This document shows positions 1 through 5,936 of a stretch of DNA of 8,723 nucleotides, in pieces. Under the pieces are notes generated by a model. That model was not told the DNA's origin and ran no database searches. It saw only the letters and a list, made by a program, of their open reading frames with translations. The stretch's first letter is position 1, and every line of letters begins with the position of its first letter. The stretch is from Acidobacteriota bacterium (GTDB lineage: Bacteria; Acidobacteriota; Terriglobia; Acidiferrales; UBA7541): contig JACOSF010000045.1 of the NCBI GenBank assembly GCA_016179005.1, positions 1 to 8,723 on the forward strand, read 5' to 3'. Both the position numbers and the translations under genes were made by a program.

Positions 1-420
1 GGCGCGACATTTGCCTTTGACGCGGTGGCCATCCGGCCGGGAAAGCCCGCGGTGTTCGGCACCTGCAACGGAAGATTCTTTTTTGGATTGCCGGGGAATC
101 CGGTTTCGACGATGGTTACGTTTGAGCTGTTCGTCGTTCCGGCTATCGACATGCTCAGCGGCGCGCTGCCGCGTCCGCTGCCCGCCTTCAAGGCAAGACT
201 GGCTGCGCCTGTAAAGCAGAAAGCAGCGCTCACGCATTTTTTGCCGGCGGTGGTGGATTGGTCGAGCGGCGAACCCGTGGTGAAAGAGTTGCCCTGGCAA
301 GGCTCCGGCGATATCGTGGCGCTGACCCAGGCGAATTGCTTCCTGATTGTGCCGGAGTCGAAGCTCGAGCTTGCCGCGGGCGATTGGGTGGACGTGCTGC
401 CGAGGCGCGGCGTCCTGTAA
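1..420 (+). CDS. moeA: Molybdopterin molybdotransferase MoeA, C-terminal part (5' end outside window)
   Basis: This is the last 139 codons of MoeA, which inserts molybdate into adenylylated molybdopterin in the cytoplasm, the final step of Moco synthesis. The frame is open from base 1 and ends at TAA 418-420. The family signatures seen are AIRPGKP followed by VFGT and then FFGLPGNPVSTMVTFELFV, the strongly conserved end of the MPT-binding (MoeA/MogA-like) domain. A beta-rich C-terminal domain IV follows, ending GSGDIVALTQANCFLIVPE, which is also typical. A GTG lies at 25-27, but it falls inside the conserved domain, so it is not the true start; the gene continues upstream. Domain IV has the usual length, so the 3' end looks intact. 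The other Moco genes downstream support the call. What is not visible is whether a MoaA or MoaE/MoaD gene lies further upstream. Confidence 0.95.
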   Translation, partial: GATFAFDAVAIRPGKPAVFGTCNGRFFFGLPGNPVSTMVTFELFVVPAIDMLSGALPRPLPAFKARLAAPVKQKAALTHFLPAVVDWSSGEPVVKELPWQGSGDIVALTQANCFLIVPESKLELAAGDWVDVLPRRGVL

Positions 421-433
421 TTTTTGTTTGTGG

Positions 434-490
434 GGGCGAGCGGTAGCTCGCCCATTCCGGCAGCAATGCGGGCGACCCAGCGGGTCGCCC
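434..490. repeat. Twin GC-rich hairpin intergenic element between moeA and moaC
   Basis: Two perfect inverted repeats stand side by side. The first has 8-base arms, GGGCGAGC (434-441) and GCTCGCCC (446-453), with a 4-base loop. The second has 9-base arms, GGGCGACCC (470-478) and GGGTCGCCC (482-490), with a 3-base loop. Both share the frame GGGCGA...TCGCCC, which suggests one is a diverged copy of the other. No T-run follows on either strand, so an ordinary intrinsic terminator is unlikely. The look is that of a dispersed REP-like palindromic element, but only one locus is visible here, so dispersal is inference. The second hairpin ends 10 bases before the moaC ATG. Confidence 0.6.
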
Positions 491-500
491 CTACGTGAAA

Positions 501-995
501 ATGGCCAAGCTCTCGCATTACAAAAAAGGCGGCAAAGTCCGCATGGTGGATGTGACGGCGAAGTCTGTTACGGAGCGCACGGCCGTCGCGCACGGCTTCG
601 TGCGCATGAGCCACGCCGTGCTCGCGAAGGTTCGCCGGCTGGAAACGCCGAAGGGGAATCCGCTGGAAGTGGCGCGGATTGCCGGCATCGCCGCGGCGAA
701 GCGCACGGCGGAGCTGATACCCTTGTGTCACCCGCTTCCGCTGACGCACATTGATGTGACCACGCGGCTGTGCGAGAATGGCGTGGAAATCAGCACGCGC
801 GTCACCGCCACGGCCCGGACCGGCGTGGAAATGGAAGCGTTGTGCGCGGCGAGCGTGGCGGCACTGACCATCTACGACATGTGCAAGGCCCTCGATAAGG
901 GCATGGAAATCACGGACATCTATCTAGTGGAAAAAATCGGCGGGAAGAGCGGCCGCTACCGGCGACCGGGCGCCTCAGGAAAGGTCTTTCGATGA
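501..995 (+). CDS. moaC: Cyclic pyranopterin monophosphate synthase MoaC
   Basis: MoaC works with MoaA to convert GTP to cyclic pyranopterin monophosphate (precursor Z), the first step of Moco synthesis. The 164-residue product has the usual family length (about 160). It lines up almost residue for residue with E. coli MoaC as I recall it: MVDV at 15-18, Lys51, RIAGIAAAKRT at 59-69, the LIPLCHPL motif with His77, GVEMEAL at 108-114, and ALTIYDMCKA with Asp126 and Lys129, then GGKSG near the end. The catalytic Lys, His and Asp positions are therefore present. ATG 501 matches the family N-terminus. GTG 495 would add two residues and is less likely. No Shine-Dalgarno sequence is visible, because the bases just upstream belong to a GC hairpin. 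The stop (993-995) overlaps the next gene's start as ATGA, suggesting translational coupling. Confidence 0.96.
   Translation: MAKLSHYKKGGKVRMVDVTAKSVTERTAVAHGFVRMSHAVLAKVRRLETPKGNPLEVARIAGIAAAKRTAELIPLCHPLPLTHIDVTTRLCENGVEISTRVTATARTGVEMEALCAASVAALTIYDMCKALDKGMEITDIYLVEKIGGKSGRYRRPGASGKVFR
977..984 (+). promoter_or_regulatory. Ribosome binding site for the response regulator
   Basis: AGGAAAGG lies inside the end of moaC, 7 bases before ATG 992. It is the clearest Shine-Dalgarno sequence in this half of the window and supports the ATGA-overlapping start of the regulator. Confidence 0.7.
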
Positions 996-1723
996 AGGCC
1001 GTCCGCGTGCTGGTGGTGGAAGACAACCCGCTCGTGCTCGAACTGATCAAGCGCGGGCTGGAGCCGCACTGCGAGCTTTCCACGGCCGCCGACGGCGCCG
1101 ACGCCCTGCTGCAGGCGATTGACAATCCGCCGGACATGATCATCTCCGACTACAAGATGCCCGGTCTCGACGGCCGCCAGCTCTACGAAAAACTCCGCGG
1201 CCGCGACCGCACCAAAGGCCTGCCGTTCATCTTCATCGCCGGGCGCGCCGACATTGAAGAAAAACTCCGCCCGCTGGTGGACGGCGTGGAAGACTTCATC
1301 ATCAAGCCGTTTTTCCTGAAGGAATTCGTGCGCCGCGCGAAAAAAGTGGTGGACCGGCTGCAACTCGAGAAAATGCAGCAGCGCAGCGCGCGCCCCGGCA
1401 CCATTCAGGGCCGCCTCGAAGAGATGAGCATCATGGACCTGCTGCAGTCGCTGGAGATGGGGCAGAAATCCTGCCGGCTGACCATCAGCCACTCCGGCGA
1501 CACGTGCGAAATGTTTTTCGCCGGCGGCGCGTGCAAGCACGCGCAATTCGGGGACATCCAGGGCAATGAAGCGGTGTTCAAAGTGGTCTCATGGAACGCA
1601 GGCGAATTCGAAATTGATTTCACCGCCAGCAGCGAGAAGATCACCTGCACCATGTCCACGCAGGGCCTCTTGATGGAAGCTGTTCGTTTGATTGACGAAG
1701 CCAGCCGCGACGCTCAGGGTTGA
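992..1723 (+). CDS. Response regulator: CheY-like receiver plus PATAN (DUF4388) domain
   Basis: This 243-residue cytoplasmic protein has two domains. Residues 4-120 form a receiver: acidic pair Glu10/Asp11 in VVEDN, phospho-acceptor Asp53 in IISDYKMPGLDG, and Lys105 in DFIIKPFF. The conserved switch Thr/Ser is replaced by Ala83 (PFIFIAG). Residues about 129-210 match the PATAN/DUF4388 family: GTIQGRLEEMSIMDLLQSLEMGQ, then a CRLTI strand, MFFAGGACKHAQFGDIQGNEAVF and a W-x3-GEFEIDF end. Such domains are protein-interaction outputs seen in regulators of motility, polarity and two-component phosphorelays in delta-proteobacteria, cyanobacteria and Acidobacteria. There is no DNA-binding helix-turn-helix, so direct transcription control is unlikely. 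The gene sits between moaC (4-base overlap) and a mog-type gene, an unusual place for it. No histidine kinase is in the window. Its pathway is unknown. Confidence 0.88.
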   Translation: MKAVRVLVVEDNPLVLELIKRGLEPHCELSTAADGADALLQAIDNPPDMIISDYKMPGLDGRQLYEKLRGRDRTKGLPFIFIAGRADIEEKLRPLVDGVEDFIIKPFFLKEFVRRAKKVVDRLQLEKMQQRSARPGTIQGRLEEMSIMDLLQSLEMGQKSCRLTISHSGDTCEMFFAGGACKHAQFGDIQGNEAVFKVVSWNAGEFEIDFTASSEKITCTMSTQGLLMEAVRLIDEASRDAQG

Positions 1724-1731
1724 TCCCGCCG

Positions 1732-2208
1732 ATGCGCGTTGCCATCCTCACCGTCAGCGATTCCGTTTTCCGCGGCGAGCGCGCCGACCTTTCCGGCCCG
1801 GCGCTGCGCGAACGCTGCATGCAGCTTGGCTGGCAGGTAGTCGCCGCCGAAATCGTGCCTGATGATTCGCCCACCATTGAAGCGTTTCTGATTGCCTGCG
1901 CCGATTCGCAGCAAGCCGACATTATCCTCACCACCGGGGGCACCGGCCTCGGCCCACGCGACGTCACACCCGAAGCCACCGCCGCAGTTTGCGCCCGGCT
2001 GATTCCCGGCCTCGGCGAAGTGATGCGCGCCGCCGGGAAGGTAAGCAATCTCCATGCCGCGCTTTCCCGCGCTGTGGCTGGCGTGCGCGCGCGGACCATC
2101 ATCGTGAATCTCCCGGGCAGCCCGAAAGGCGCCGGCGAATCTTTTGACGCTGTCGCCGGGCTGCTGCCCCACGCCGTCGAAGTCCTTCGCGGCGCCCGCC
2201 ACGACTGA
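1732..2208 (+). CDS. mog: Molybdopterin adenylyltransferase (MogA/MoaB family)
   Basis: This protein adenylylates molybdopterin using ATP, making the activated MPT-AMP that MoeA uses for molybdate insertion. The 158-residue product is a single MoCF-biosynth domain. It has the VAILTVSDS start strand at residues 3-11, Asp45 in PDD, the pterin-binding TTGGTGLGPRDVTPEA at 67-82 with Asp77, and NLPGSPKG near 126-133. The RDVTPEA form resembles MogA more than E. coli MoaB, but in many bacteria one MoaB-named protein does this job, so the symbol is tentative. I chose ATG 1732 because MRVAILTVSDS fits the family N-terminus. TTG 1720 would overlap the upstream stop and add four residues. A weak AGGG lies 12 bases upstream. 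The gene follows the response regulator by 8 bases and is probably cotranscribed with it and moaC. No terminator is seen after it. Confidence 0.93.
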   Translation: MRVAILTVSDSVFRGERADLSGPALRERCMQLGWQVVAAEIVPDDSPTIEAFLIACADSQQADIILTTGGTGLGPRDVTPEATAAVCARLIPGLGEVMRAAGKVSNLHAALSRAVAGVRARTIIVNLPGSPKGAGESFDAVAGLLPHAVEVLRGARHD

Positions 2209-2243
2209 TCGTCTTCCTTGAACTTTCAGAAATTTGACCGCTG

Positions 2244-2252
2244 TGCTAGGAT
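2244..2252 (+). promoter_or_regulatory. Putative nuoA promoter (extended -10)
   Basis: TGCTAGGAT fits an extended -10 (TGn plus a 4/6 match to TATAAT). The 11-base string CTGTGCTAGGA (2241-2251) closely matches CTGTGTTAGAA before nuoC. The -35 is weak: CTTTCA at 2223-2228 gives 18-base spacing. Transcription would begin near 2259, about 11 bases before the nuoA ATG. This is a prediction by eye. Confidence 0.4.
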
Positions 2253-2269
2253 GGGCGGCTGTTGAACCA

Positions 2270-2629
2270 ATGCCGAGCGAATACATCCCGGTCCTCATCT
2301 TCGCGGCGCTGGCCGCGTCGTTTCCCATCATCGCCCTTGTCGTCTTCAAATACATCCGGCCAGACTCGACCAAAGTGGGCGCGAAGCTGAAGCCGTACGA
2401 ATGCGGCATTCCGCCCGAGGGCGACGCGCACGGGCGCTACTCGGTGCGTTTTTACATCGTGGCGATTCTGTTCGTCATCTTCGACGTGGAGACGGTGTTT
2501 CTTTTTCCCTGGGCGGTGCAGTACGGCCTGCTCGGGTTGTACGGCCTGGTGACCATGATGGTGTTTCTTGGCATCCTGCTGGTGGGCTATGTGTGGCTGT
2601 ACAAGAAAGGCGCGCTGGAGTGGGTCTAG
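2270..2629 (+). CDS. nuoA: NADH-quinone oxidoreductase (complex I) subunit A
   Basis: NuoA is a small inner-membrane subunit that wraps the junction between the quinone site and the proton channels. The 119-residue product has the family length and three membrane helices (about 5-28, 58-82 and 86-111). Signatures seen are KPYECGIPPEGDAHGRYSVRF at about 41-61 (the loop that lies near the quinone site) and FDVETVFLFPWA at 71-82 with the conserved Asp72 and Glu74. ATG 2270 gives the standard N-terminus. The upstream in-frame TTG at 2234 would add 12 odd residues and lies upstream of the predicted transcription start, so it is rejected. No good ribosome site precedes ATG 2270, consistent with a very short leader. 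A strong terminator follows, and nuoB, which normally comes next and often overlaps, is not there. Confidence 0.96.
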   Translation: MPSEYIPVLIFAALAASFPIIALVVFKYIRPDSTKVGAKLKPYECGIPPEGDAHGRYSVRFYIVAILFVIFDVETVFLFPWAVQYGLLGLYGLVTMMVFLGILLVGYVWLYKKGALEWV

Positions 2630-2659
2630 CCGCAACAGCCAGCGGAGTTTGCTGAAACG

Positions 2660-2690
2660 TCCCGGCCCATTTCGCGGCCGGGATTTTTTA
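2660..2690 (+). terminator. Intrinsic terminator after nuoA
   Basis: A perfect 8-base GC-rich stem, TCCCGGCC (2660-2667) and GGCCGGGA (2676-2683), with an 8-base loop is followed at once by six T (2684-2689). It sits 30 bases past the nuoA stop and would end the nuoA transcript before nuoC. Confidence 0.85.
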
Positions 2691-2709
2691 TTTCAACGCG
2701 CCGCGGAAG

Positions 2710-2739
2710 TTGACGGGATTTCGCGGCCTGTGTTAGAAA
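2710..2739 (+). promoter_or_regulatory. Putative promoter for the nuoCDHJKL operon
   Basis: TTGACG (2710-2715; 5/6 to consensus) and TAGAAA (2734-2739) are 18 bases apart, with TG at 2731-2732 giving an extended -10. The bases here are locally AT-rich after the terminator. The predicted start near 2746 leaves a leader of about 52 bases before ATG 2798. It is the best -35/-10 pair in the window and explains how nuoC onward is expressed after the nuoA terminator. Confidence 0.6.
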
Positions 2740-2797
2740 ATACGGTTTGATATTCTCGGTTGCGGCGCTCTGAGCAGCCAGCTTCACCGACAAGCGA

Positions 2798-3472
2798 ATG
2801 GCCAACGACCCCTCGGAAAAACAGCCGCCCGCTTCACCGGGCACACCTTCGGAGAAGCCTGCCGGAGCGTCCGCGGAGACGCCTGCGGCTCCGGCCGCTG
2901 CGCCTGCCACGCCCGCGGCGCCCGCCACGCCTGCAAAACCTCCGGCTGCGCCTCCGCCGCCCAAAGAAGGGCCGGTGGCGCTGGATAACGATCTGGTGAA
3001 GCGCTTCAAGGCGCGCTTCGGCGACAAGATCCGCGAAGCCTGGACCGACCGCAAGCAGGCCATCCTCGTCGTGGACCGCGAGTCCCTTTCTGAAATCGCC
3101 GTGTACTGCCGCGACGACGAGAGCTTTGATTACCTGGTGGACCTCACCGCCGTGGACTGGCCCAAGCGCGAAAAGCGTTTCGACGTGGTGCTGAACCTCT
3201 ATTCGTTCAAGAAAAACGAGCGCCTGCGCCTGAAGGCGTACGCCGGAGAAGGGGAGAGCTGCCCCAGCGTCACGGGCGTGTGGAGCACTGCCAACTGGCT
3301 CGAGCGCGAAGCCTACGACATGTTCGGCATTGTGTTTGAAGGGCACCCCGGCCTGAAGCGCATTCTCCTTCCCGACGAATGGCAGGGACATCCCTTGCGC
3401 AAAGACTACGACATCCTGACGCAGGACACCGCCTGGGTTCGCGAAAACCTGGGGATTGAGAGCGGGCAGTAG
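2798..3472 (+). CDS. nuoC: Complex I subunit C (30 kDa), with Pro/Ala-rich N-terminal tail
   Basis: NuoC is a peripheral-arm subunit that pairs with NuoD and NuoB near the quinone site. Residues about 60-209 are the conserved domain: LVDLTAVDWP at 113-122, RFDVVLNLYSF at 127-137, and the 30-kDa signature ANWLEREAYDMFGIVF (165-180), EGHPGLKRILLPDEW (181-195), then GHPLRKDY. The first 58 residues are low-complexity Pro/Ala/Thr/Lys, including an exact APATPA APATPA duplication (residues 35-46). This tail is absent from E. coli or Thermus NuoC and is probably disordered. There is no signal peptide or membrane helix. ATG 2798 is the only reasonable start in the frame after the promoter, though translation could begin later if the tail is not real. 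No strong ribosome site is seen. It is not fused to NuoD, unlike E. coli; nuoD begins two bases after its stop. Confidence 0.95.
   Translation: MANDPSEKQPPASPGTPSEKPAGASAETPAAPAAAPATPAAPATPAKPPAAPPPPKEGPVALDNDLVKRFKARFGDKIREAWTDRKQAILVVDRESLSEIAVYCRDDESFDYLVDLTAVDWPKREKRFDVVLNLYSFKKNERLRLKAYAGEGESCPSVTGVWSTANWLEREAYDMFGIVFEGHPGLKRILLPDEWQGHPLRKDYDILTQDTAWVRENLGIESGQ
2900..2935 (+). repeat. 18-base tandem duplication within the nuoC tail
   Basis: Two adjacent 18-base units (2900-2917 and 2918-2935) fit GCGCCYGCCACGCCYGCR and differ at only three pyrimidine or purine positions. Each encodes Ala-Pro-Ala-Thr-Pro-Ala. All differences are silent, which suggests slippage duplication followed by selection for the peptide. 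Confidence 0.75.
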
Positions 3473-3474
3473 CG

Positions 3475-4617
3475 ATGGCCGATACGCGCATCTCGGGTTT
3501 CCCGGGCGCCGAGCAGACCGTGCTCGGCGCGGACGAAATCATCATCAACATGGGCCCGCAGCACCCCTCCACGCACGGCGTGCTGCGCGTGAAGCTGCGC
3601 CTCGATGGCGAGCGCATCGTGGACTCCGAGTGCATCATCGGCTACCTGCACCGCGGCGTCGAAAAAATCGCCGAGCATCGCAGCTACCAGCAATTCGGCC
3701 CTTACGTGGACCGCATGGACTATGTCGCCGCAGTATCCAACGGTCTGGGCTACTGCGAAGCGGTGGAAAAACTTTTGGGCGCCGAAGCTCCCATGCGCGC
3801 GAAGGTGGTGCGCACTATCCTCACCGAGCTCCAACGGATTTCGAGCCACCTACTGTGGCTGGGCACGCATGCCATCGACATCGGCGCGCTCACGCCGCTT
3901 TTCTACTGCCTCCGCGAGCGCGAAGAAATCCTGAAGATTTTCGAAAAATATTGCGGCGCGCGGCTTACCACTCATGCCTTCCGCATTGGCGGCTTGCAAT
4001 ACGACACCTACGACGGGTTCGAGCAGGAAGTGAAGCGCTTCTGCCTCGATTTCGTCCACCGCGTGGACGAATACGAGCAGCTCCTCACCGAAAACCGCAT
4101 CTGGATCGCGCGCACGAAGGGCGTTGGCGTGCTTACTGCGGCCGATGCGATTGACATGGGCGCCACCGGCCCGGTGCTGCGCGGCAGCGGCGTGAAGTGG
4201 GATATTCGCAAGGCCATGCCCTACGCCGCGTACGACAAGTACGACTTCGAGATTCCCATCGGCAAAAACGGCGACACGTACGACCGATACGTGGTGCGCA
4301 TGCAGGAAATGCGCCAGTCCAATCGCATCTGCCTGCAAGCCATCGAGGACATTCCCGCGGGGCCGATTATGGGCAAGGTGGGCAAGGTGCTTAAGCCGCC
4401 GGTGGGCGAGGTCTATCACTCCATCGAAGCGCCCAAGGGCGAACTGGGCTATTACATCGTCAGTGACGGCACCACGCAGCCCTATCGCGTGCGCATCCGC
4501 CCGCCGTCGTTCATCAACCTGGAAGCGCTGGACAAGATGATCAAGGGCCACCTGGTGGCCGACGTGGTGGCCATCATCGGCACGCTGGACATCGTTCTCG
4601 GCGAGGTGGACCGCTGA
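3475..4617 (+). CDS. nuoD: Complex I subunit D (49 kDa, quinone-site subunit)
   Basis: NuoD forms the quinone-reduction site at the tip of the peripheral arm with NuoB and NuoH, and descends from the NiFe-hydrogenase large subunit. The 380-residue product is full length for a stand-alone NuoD. Seen are INMGPQHPSTHGVLR at 24-38, IGYLHRGVEKIAEHRSYQQ at 55-73, PYVDRMDY at 76-83, RTKGVGVL with GATGPVLRGSG in the middle, and the family C-terminus GTLDIVLGEVDR. The two quinone-headgroup ligands known from Thermus Nqo4 (His38, Tyr87) correspond by spacing to His34 and Tyr83 and are both kept. The nickel-binding cysteines of hydrogenases are absent, as expected. ATG 3475 is two bases past the nuoC stop. 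Its stop TGA overlaps the nuoH ATG by one base. nuoE, F and G, which often follow nuoD, are not present. Confidence 0.98.
   Translation: MADTRISGFPGAEQTVLGADEIIINMGPQHPSTHGVLRVKLRLDGERIVDSECIIGYLHRGVEKIAEHRSYQQFGPYVDRMDYVAAVSNGLGYCEAVEKLLGAEAPMRAKVVRTILTELQRISSHLLWLGTHAIDIGALTPLFYCLREREEILKIFEKYCGARLTTHAFRIGGLQYDTYDGFEQEVKRFCLDFVHRVDEYEQLLTENRIWIARTKGVGVLTAADAIDMGATGPVLRGSGVKWDIRKAMPYAAYDKYDFEIPIGKNGDTYDRYVVRMQEMRQSNRICLQAIEDIPAGPIMGKVGKVLKPPVGEVYHSIEAPKGELGYYIVSDGTTQPYRVRIRPPSFINLEALDKMIKGHLVADVVAIIGTLDIVLGEVDR
4603..4609 (+). promoter_or_regulatory. Ribosome binding site for nuoH
   Basis: GAGGTGG lies within the last codons of nuoD, 7 bases before ATG 4617. It supports the start that overlaps the nuoD stop by one base and implies coupled translation. 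Confidence 0.6.
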
Positions 4618-5933
4618 TGAGCGCCCTCCTTGAATTCTTGAAGACGTACATGTGGCCGCTGATCTTCGCGCTGGTGATCGTCGGCGTGCTGCCGCTGCTG
4701 GCCGGCTACGTGGTGCTGATGGAGCGCAAGGTGATGGCGGACATGCAGGCGCGGCTGGGGCCGATGCGCGTCGGGCCGCACGGACTGCTCCAGCCCATCG
4801 CCGACGCGCTGAAACTACTGATCAAGGAAGACATCATCCCGGAGAACGCGGACAAGCTGGTTTTCTGGTTTGCCCCGGTTATTTCCGTTACCGCGGCGAT
4901 GCTGGCGTACTCCGCGCTGGCCATCGGCCCGTTTTTCCAGATTGCCGAGCTGAACATCGGCCTCCTGTTCATCGTGGCGGTCAGCTCGATGGGAATTTTC
5001 GGAATTATCCTGGGCGGCTGGGCCTCCAACAGCCACTACTCGCTGCTCGGCGCGCTGCGCAGCACCGCACAGATGATCAGCTACGAGACGGCCGCAGGCC
5101 TTGCGCTGGTCGGCGGCGTGCTCCTGGCCGGGACGCTCTCCACGCAGAAGATTGTGCAGGCGCAACAGGGAGGCACGTGGTTCGTGTTTGTCGCCCCCAT
5201 CGGCTTCTTCCTCTATCTCGTCGCCTCCATCGCCGAAACCAACCGCGCGCCCTTCGACCTGCCCGAAGCGGAGTCCGAACTCGTCGCCGGATACATGACC
5301 GAGTACAGCGGCTTCCGCTGGGCGGTTTATTTCCTGGCGGAATACGCGAACATGATCGTGGTGGCCAGCATCGCCACTACGCTGTTTCTTGGCGGGTGGC
5401 TGAGACCGTTCGGGAGCATCGCGGCGCTGGACTTCCTCGATTTCTTCCCGCCGCTCTGCTTCCTTGGCGTGGCCGGCTACTGTTTCTACCGCACGCCAAA
5501 GCAGCCGGAGCCGATTCAAAGTGGCGTGATGGCCCTTTTCGGCGGCCTCTGCTTGTTGCTGGCTGCGGCGATGGCGCTGCCGTTTGTGCCCGCCTTTGCG
5601 GCTTCGAAGGCCGGGGTGCACGGCGCGTTCTGGTTTCTTCTCAAAGTGTCCCTGTACATTTACAGCTTCATGTGGATCCGCTTCACGTTTCCGCGGTTCC
5701 GATTTGATCAGCTCATGAAGCTGGGCTGGTACTTCATGATCCCGCTGTCCATCGTCAACGTGCTCGGTCTGGGCGTGTACAAGGTGCTGCGGCAGTTGCA
5801 ATGGAGCCGGTGGCCCGCATTCCTGCTGACCACGGGCGGCACGCTGCTAGTGGCCATCTGGCTAGTGTGGCTTGCGCAGAGGAAAGTGGCGGTTCCCGGC
5901 CCCGTCGGCGACATGACGGAAGCGGAAGGATAA
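4617..5933 (+). CDS. nuoH: Complex I subunit H (ND1-like), enlarged
   Basis: NuoH is the membrane subunit that forms the quinone entry chamber and links it to the proton channels. Signatures: ERKVMADMQARLGPMRVGP at 36-54, then GLLQPIADALKLLIKED, and AETNRAPFDLPEAESELVAG at 206-225, followed by YFLAEYANMIVVA. The later helices FWFLLKVSLYIYSFMWIRFTFPRFRFDQLM and the IPLSIVNVLGLGV helix are also typical. At 438 residues it is about 90-110 longer than E. coli-type NuoH. The excess lies in two places. Residues about 263-336, between the GGW and FWF landmarks, include one or two extra hydrophobic stretches (near 275-291 and 303-327). There is also an extra C-terminal helix (about 399-420) with a short acidic tail. 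No frameshift is seen, and the conserved parts are intact. nuoI, which usually follows nuoH, is missing; nuoJ starts 3 bases after the stop. Confidence 0.96.
   Translation: MSALLEFLKTYMWPLIFALVIVGVLPLLAGYVVLMERKVMADMQARLGPMRVGPHGLLQPIADALKLLIKEDIIPENADKLVFWFAPVISVTAAMLAYSALAIGPFFQIAELNIGLLFIVAVSSMGIFGIILGGWASNSHYSLLGALRSTAQMISYETAAGLALVGGVLLAGTLSTQKIVQAQQGGTWFVFVAPIGFFLYLVASIAETNRAPFDLPEAESELVAGYMTEYSGFRWAVYFLAEYANMIVVASIATTLFLGGWLRPFGSIAALDFLDFFPPLCFLGVAGYCFYRTPKQPEPIQSGVMALFGGLCLLLAAAMALPFVPAFAASKAGVHGAFWFLLKVSLYIYSFMWIRFTFPRFRFDQLMKLGWYFMIPLSIVNVLGLGVYKVLRQLQWSRWPAFLLTTGGTLLVAIWLVWLAQRKVAVPGPVGDMTEAEG
5924..5930 (+). promoter_or_regulatory. Ribosome binding site for nuoJ
   Basis: GGAAGGA ends just before the nuoH stop and lies 6 bases upstream of ATG 5937. 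It overlaps the last nuoH codons and fixes the nuoJ start. Confidence 0.7.
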
Positions 5934-5936
5934 GGA

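Noticed and set aside
431..490. Intrinsic terminator of moeA
   Set aside because: Strong stems but no T-run directly after them on either strand.
431..490. CRISPR-like repeat pair
   Set aside because: Only two diverged palindromes with no regular spacer and no cas gene.
421..500. Moco riboswitch before moaC
   Set aside because: The gap is only 80 bases and is filled by two simple hairpins; the multi-stem Moco RNA architecture is not present.
2234..2272. Upstream TTG start for nuoA adding 12 residues
   Set aside because: The added residues do not match the NuoA family, and the codon lies upstream of the predicted transcription start.
3456..4154. 232-codon + strand frame overlapping nuoD
   Set aside because: Arg/His/Pro-rich out-of-frame reading of nuoD; the nuoD frame is fully conserved.
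4815..5801. 328-codon open frame on the minus strand opposite nuoH
   Set aside because: Same reason: a compositional mirror of a membrane-protein gene, with no start signal or family motif.
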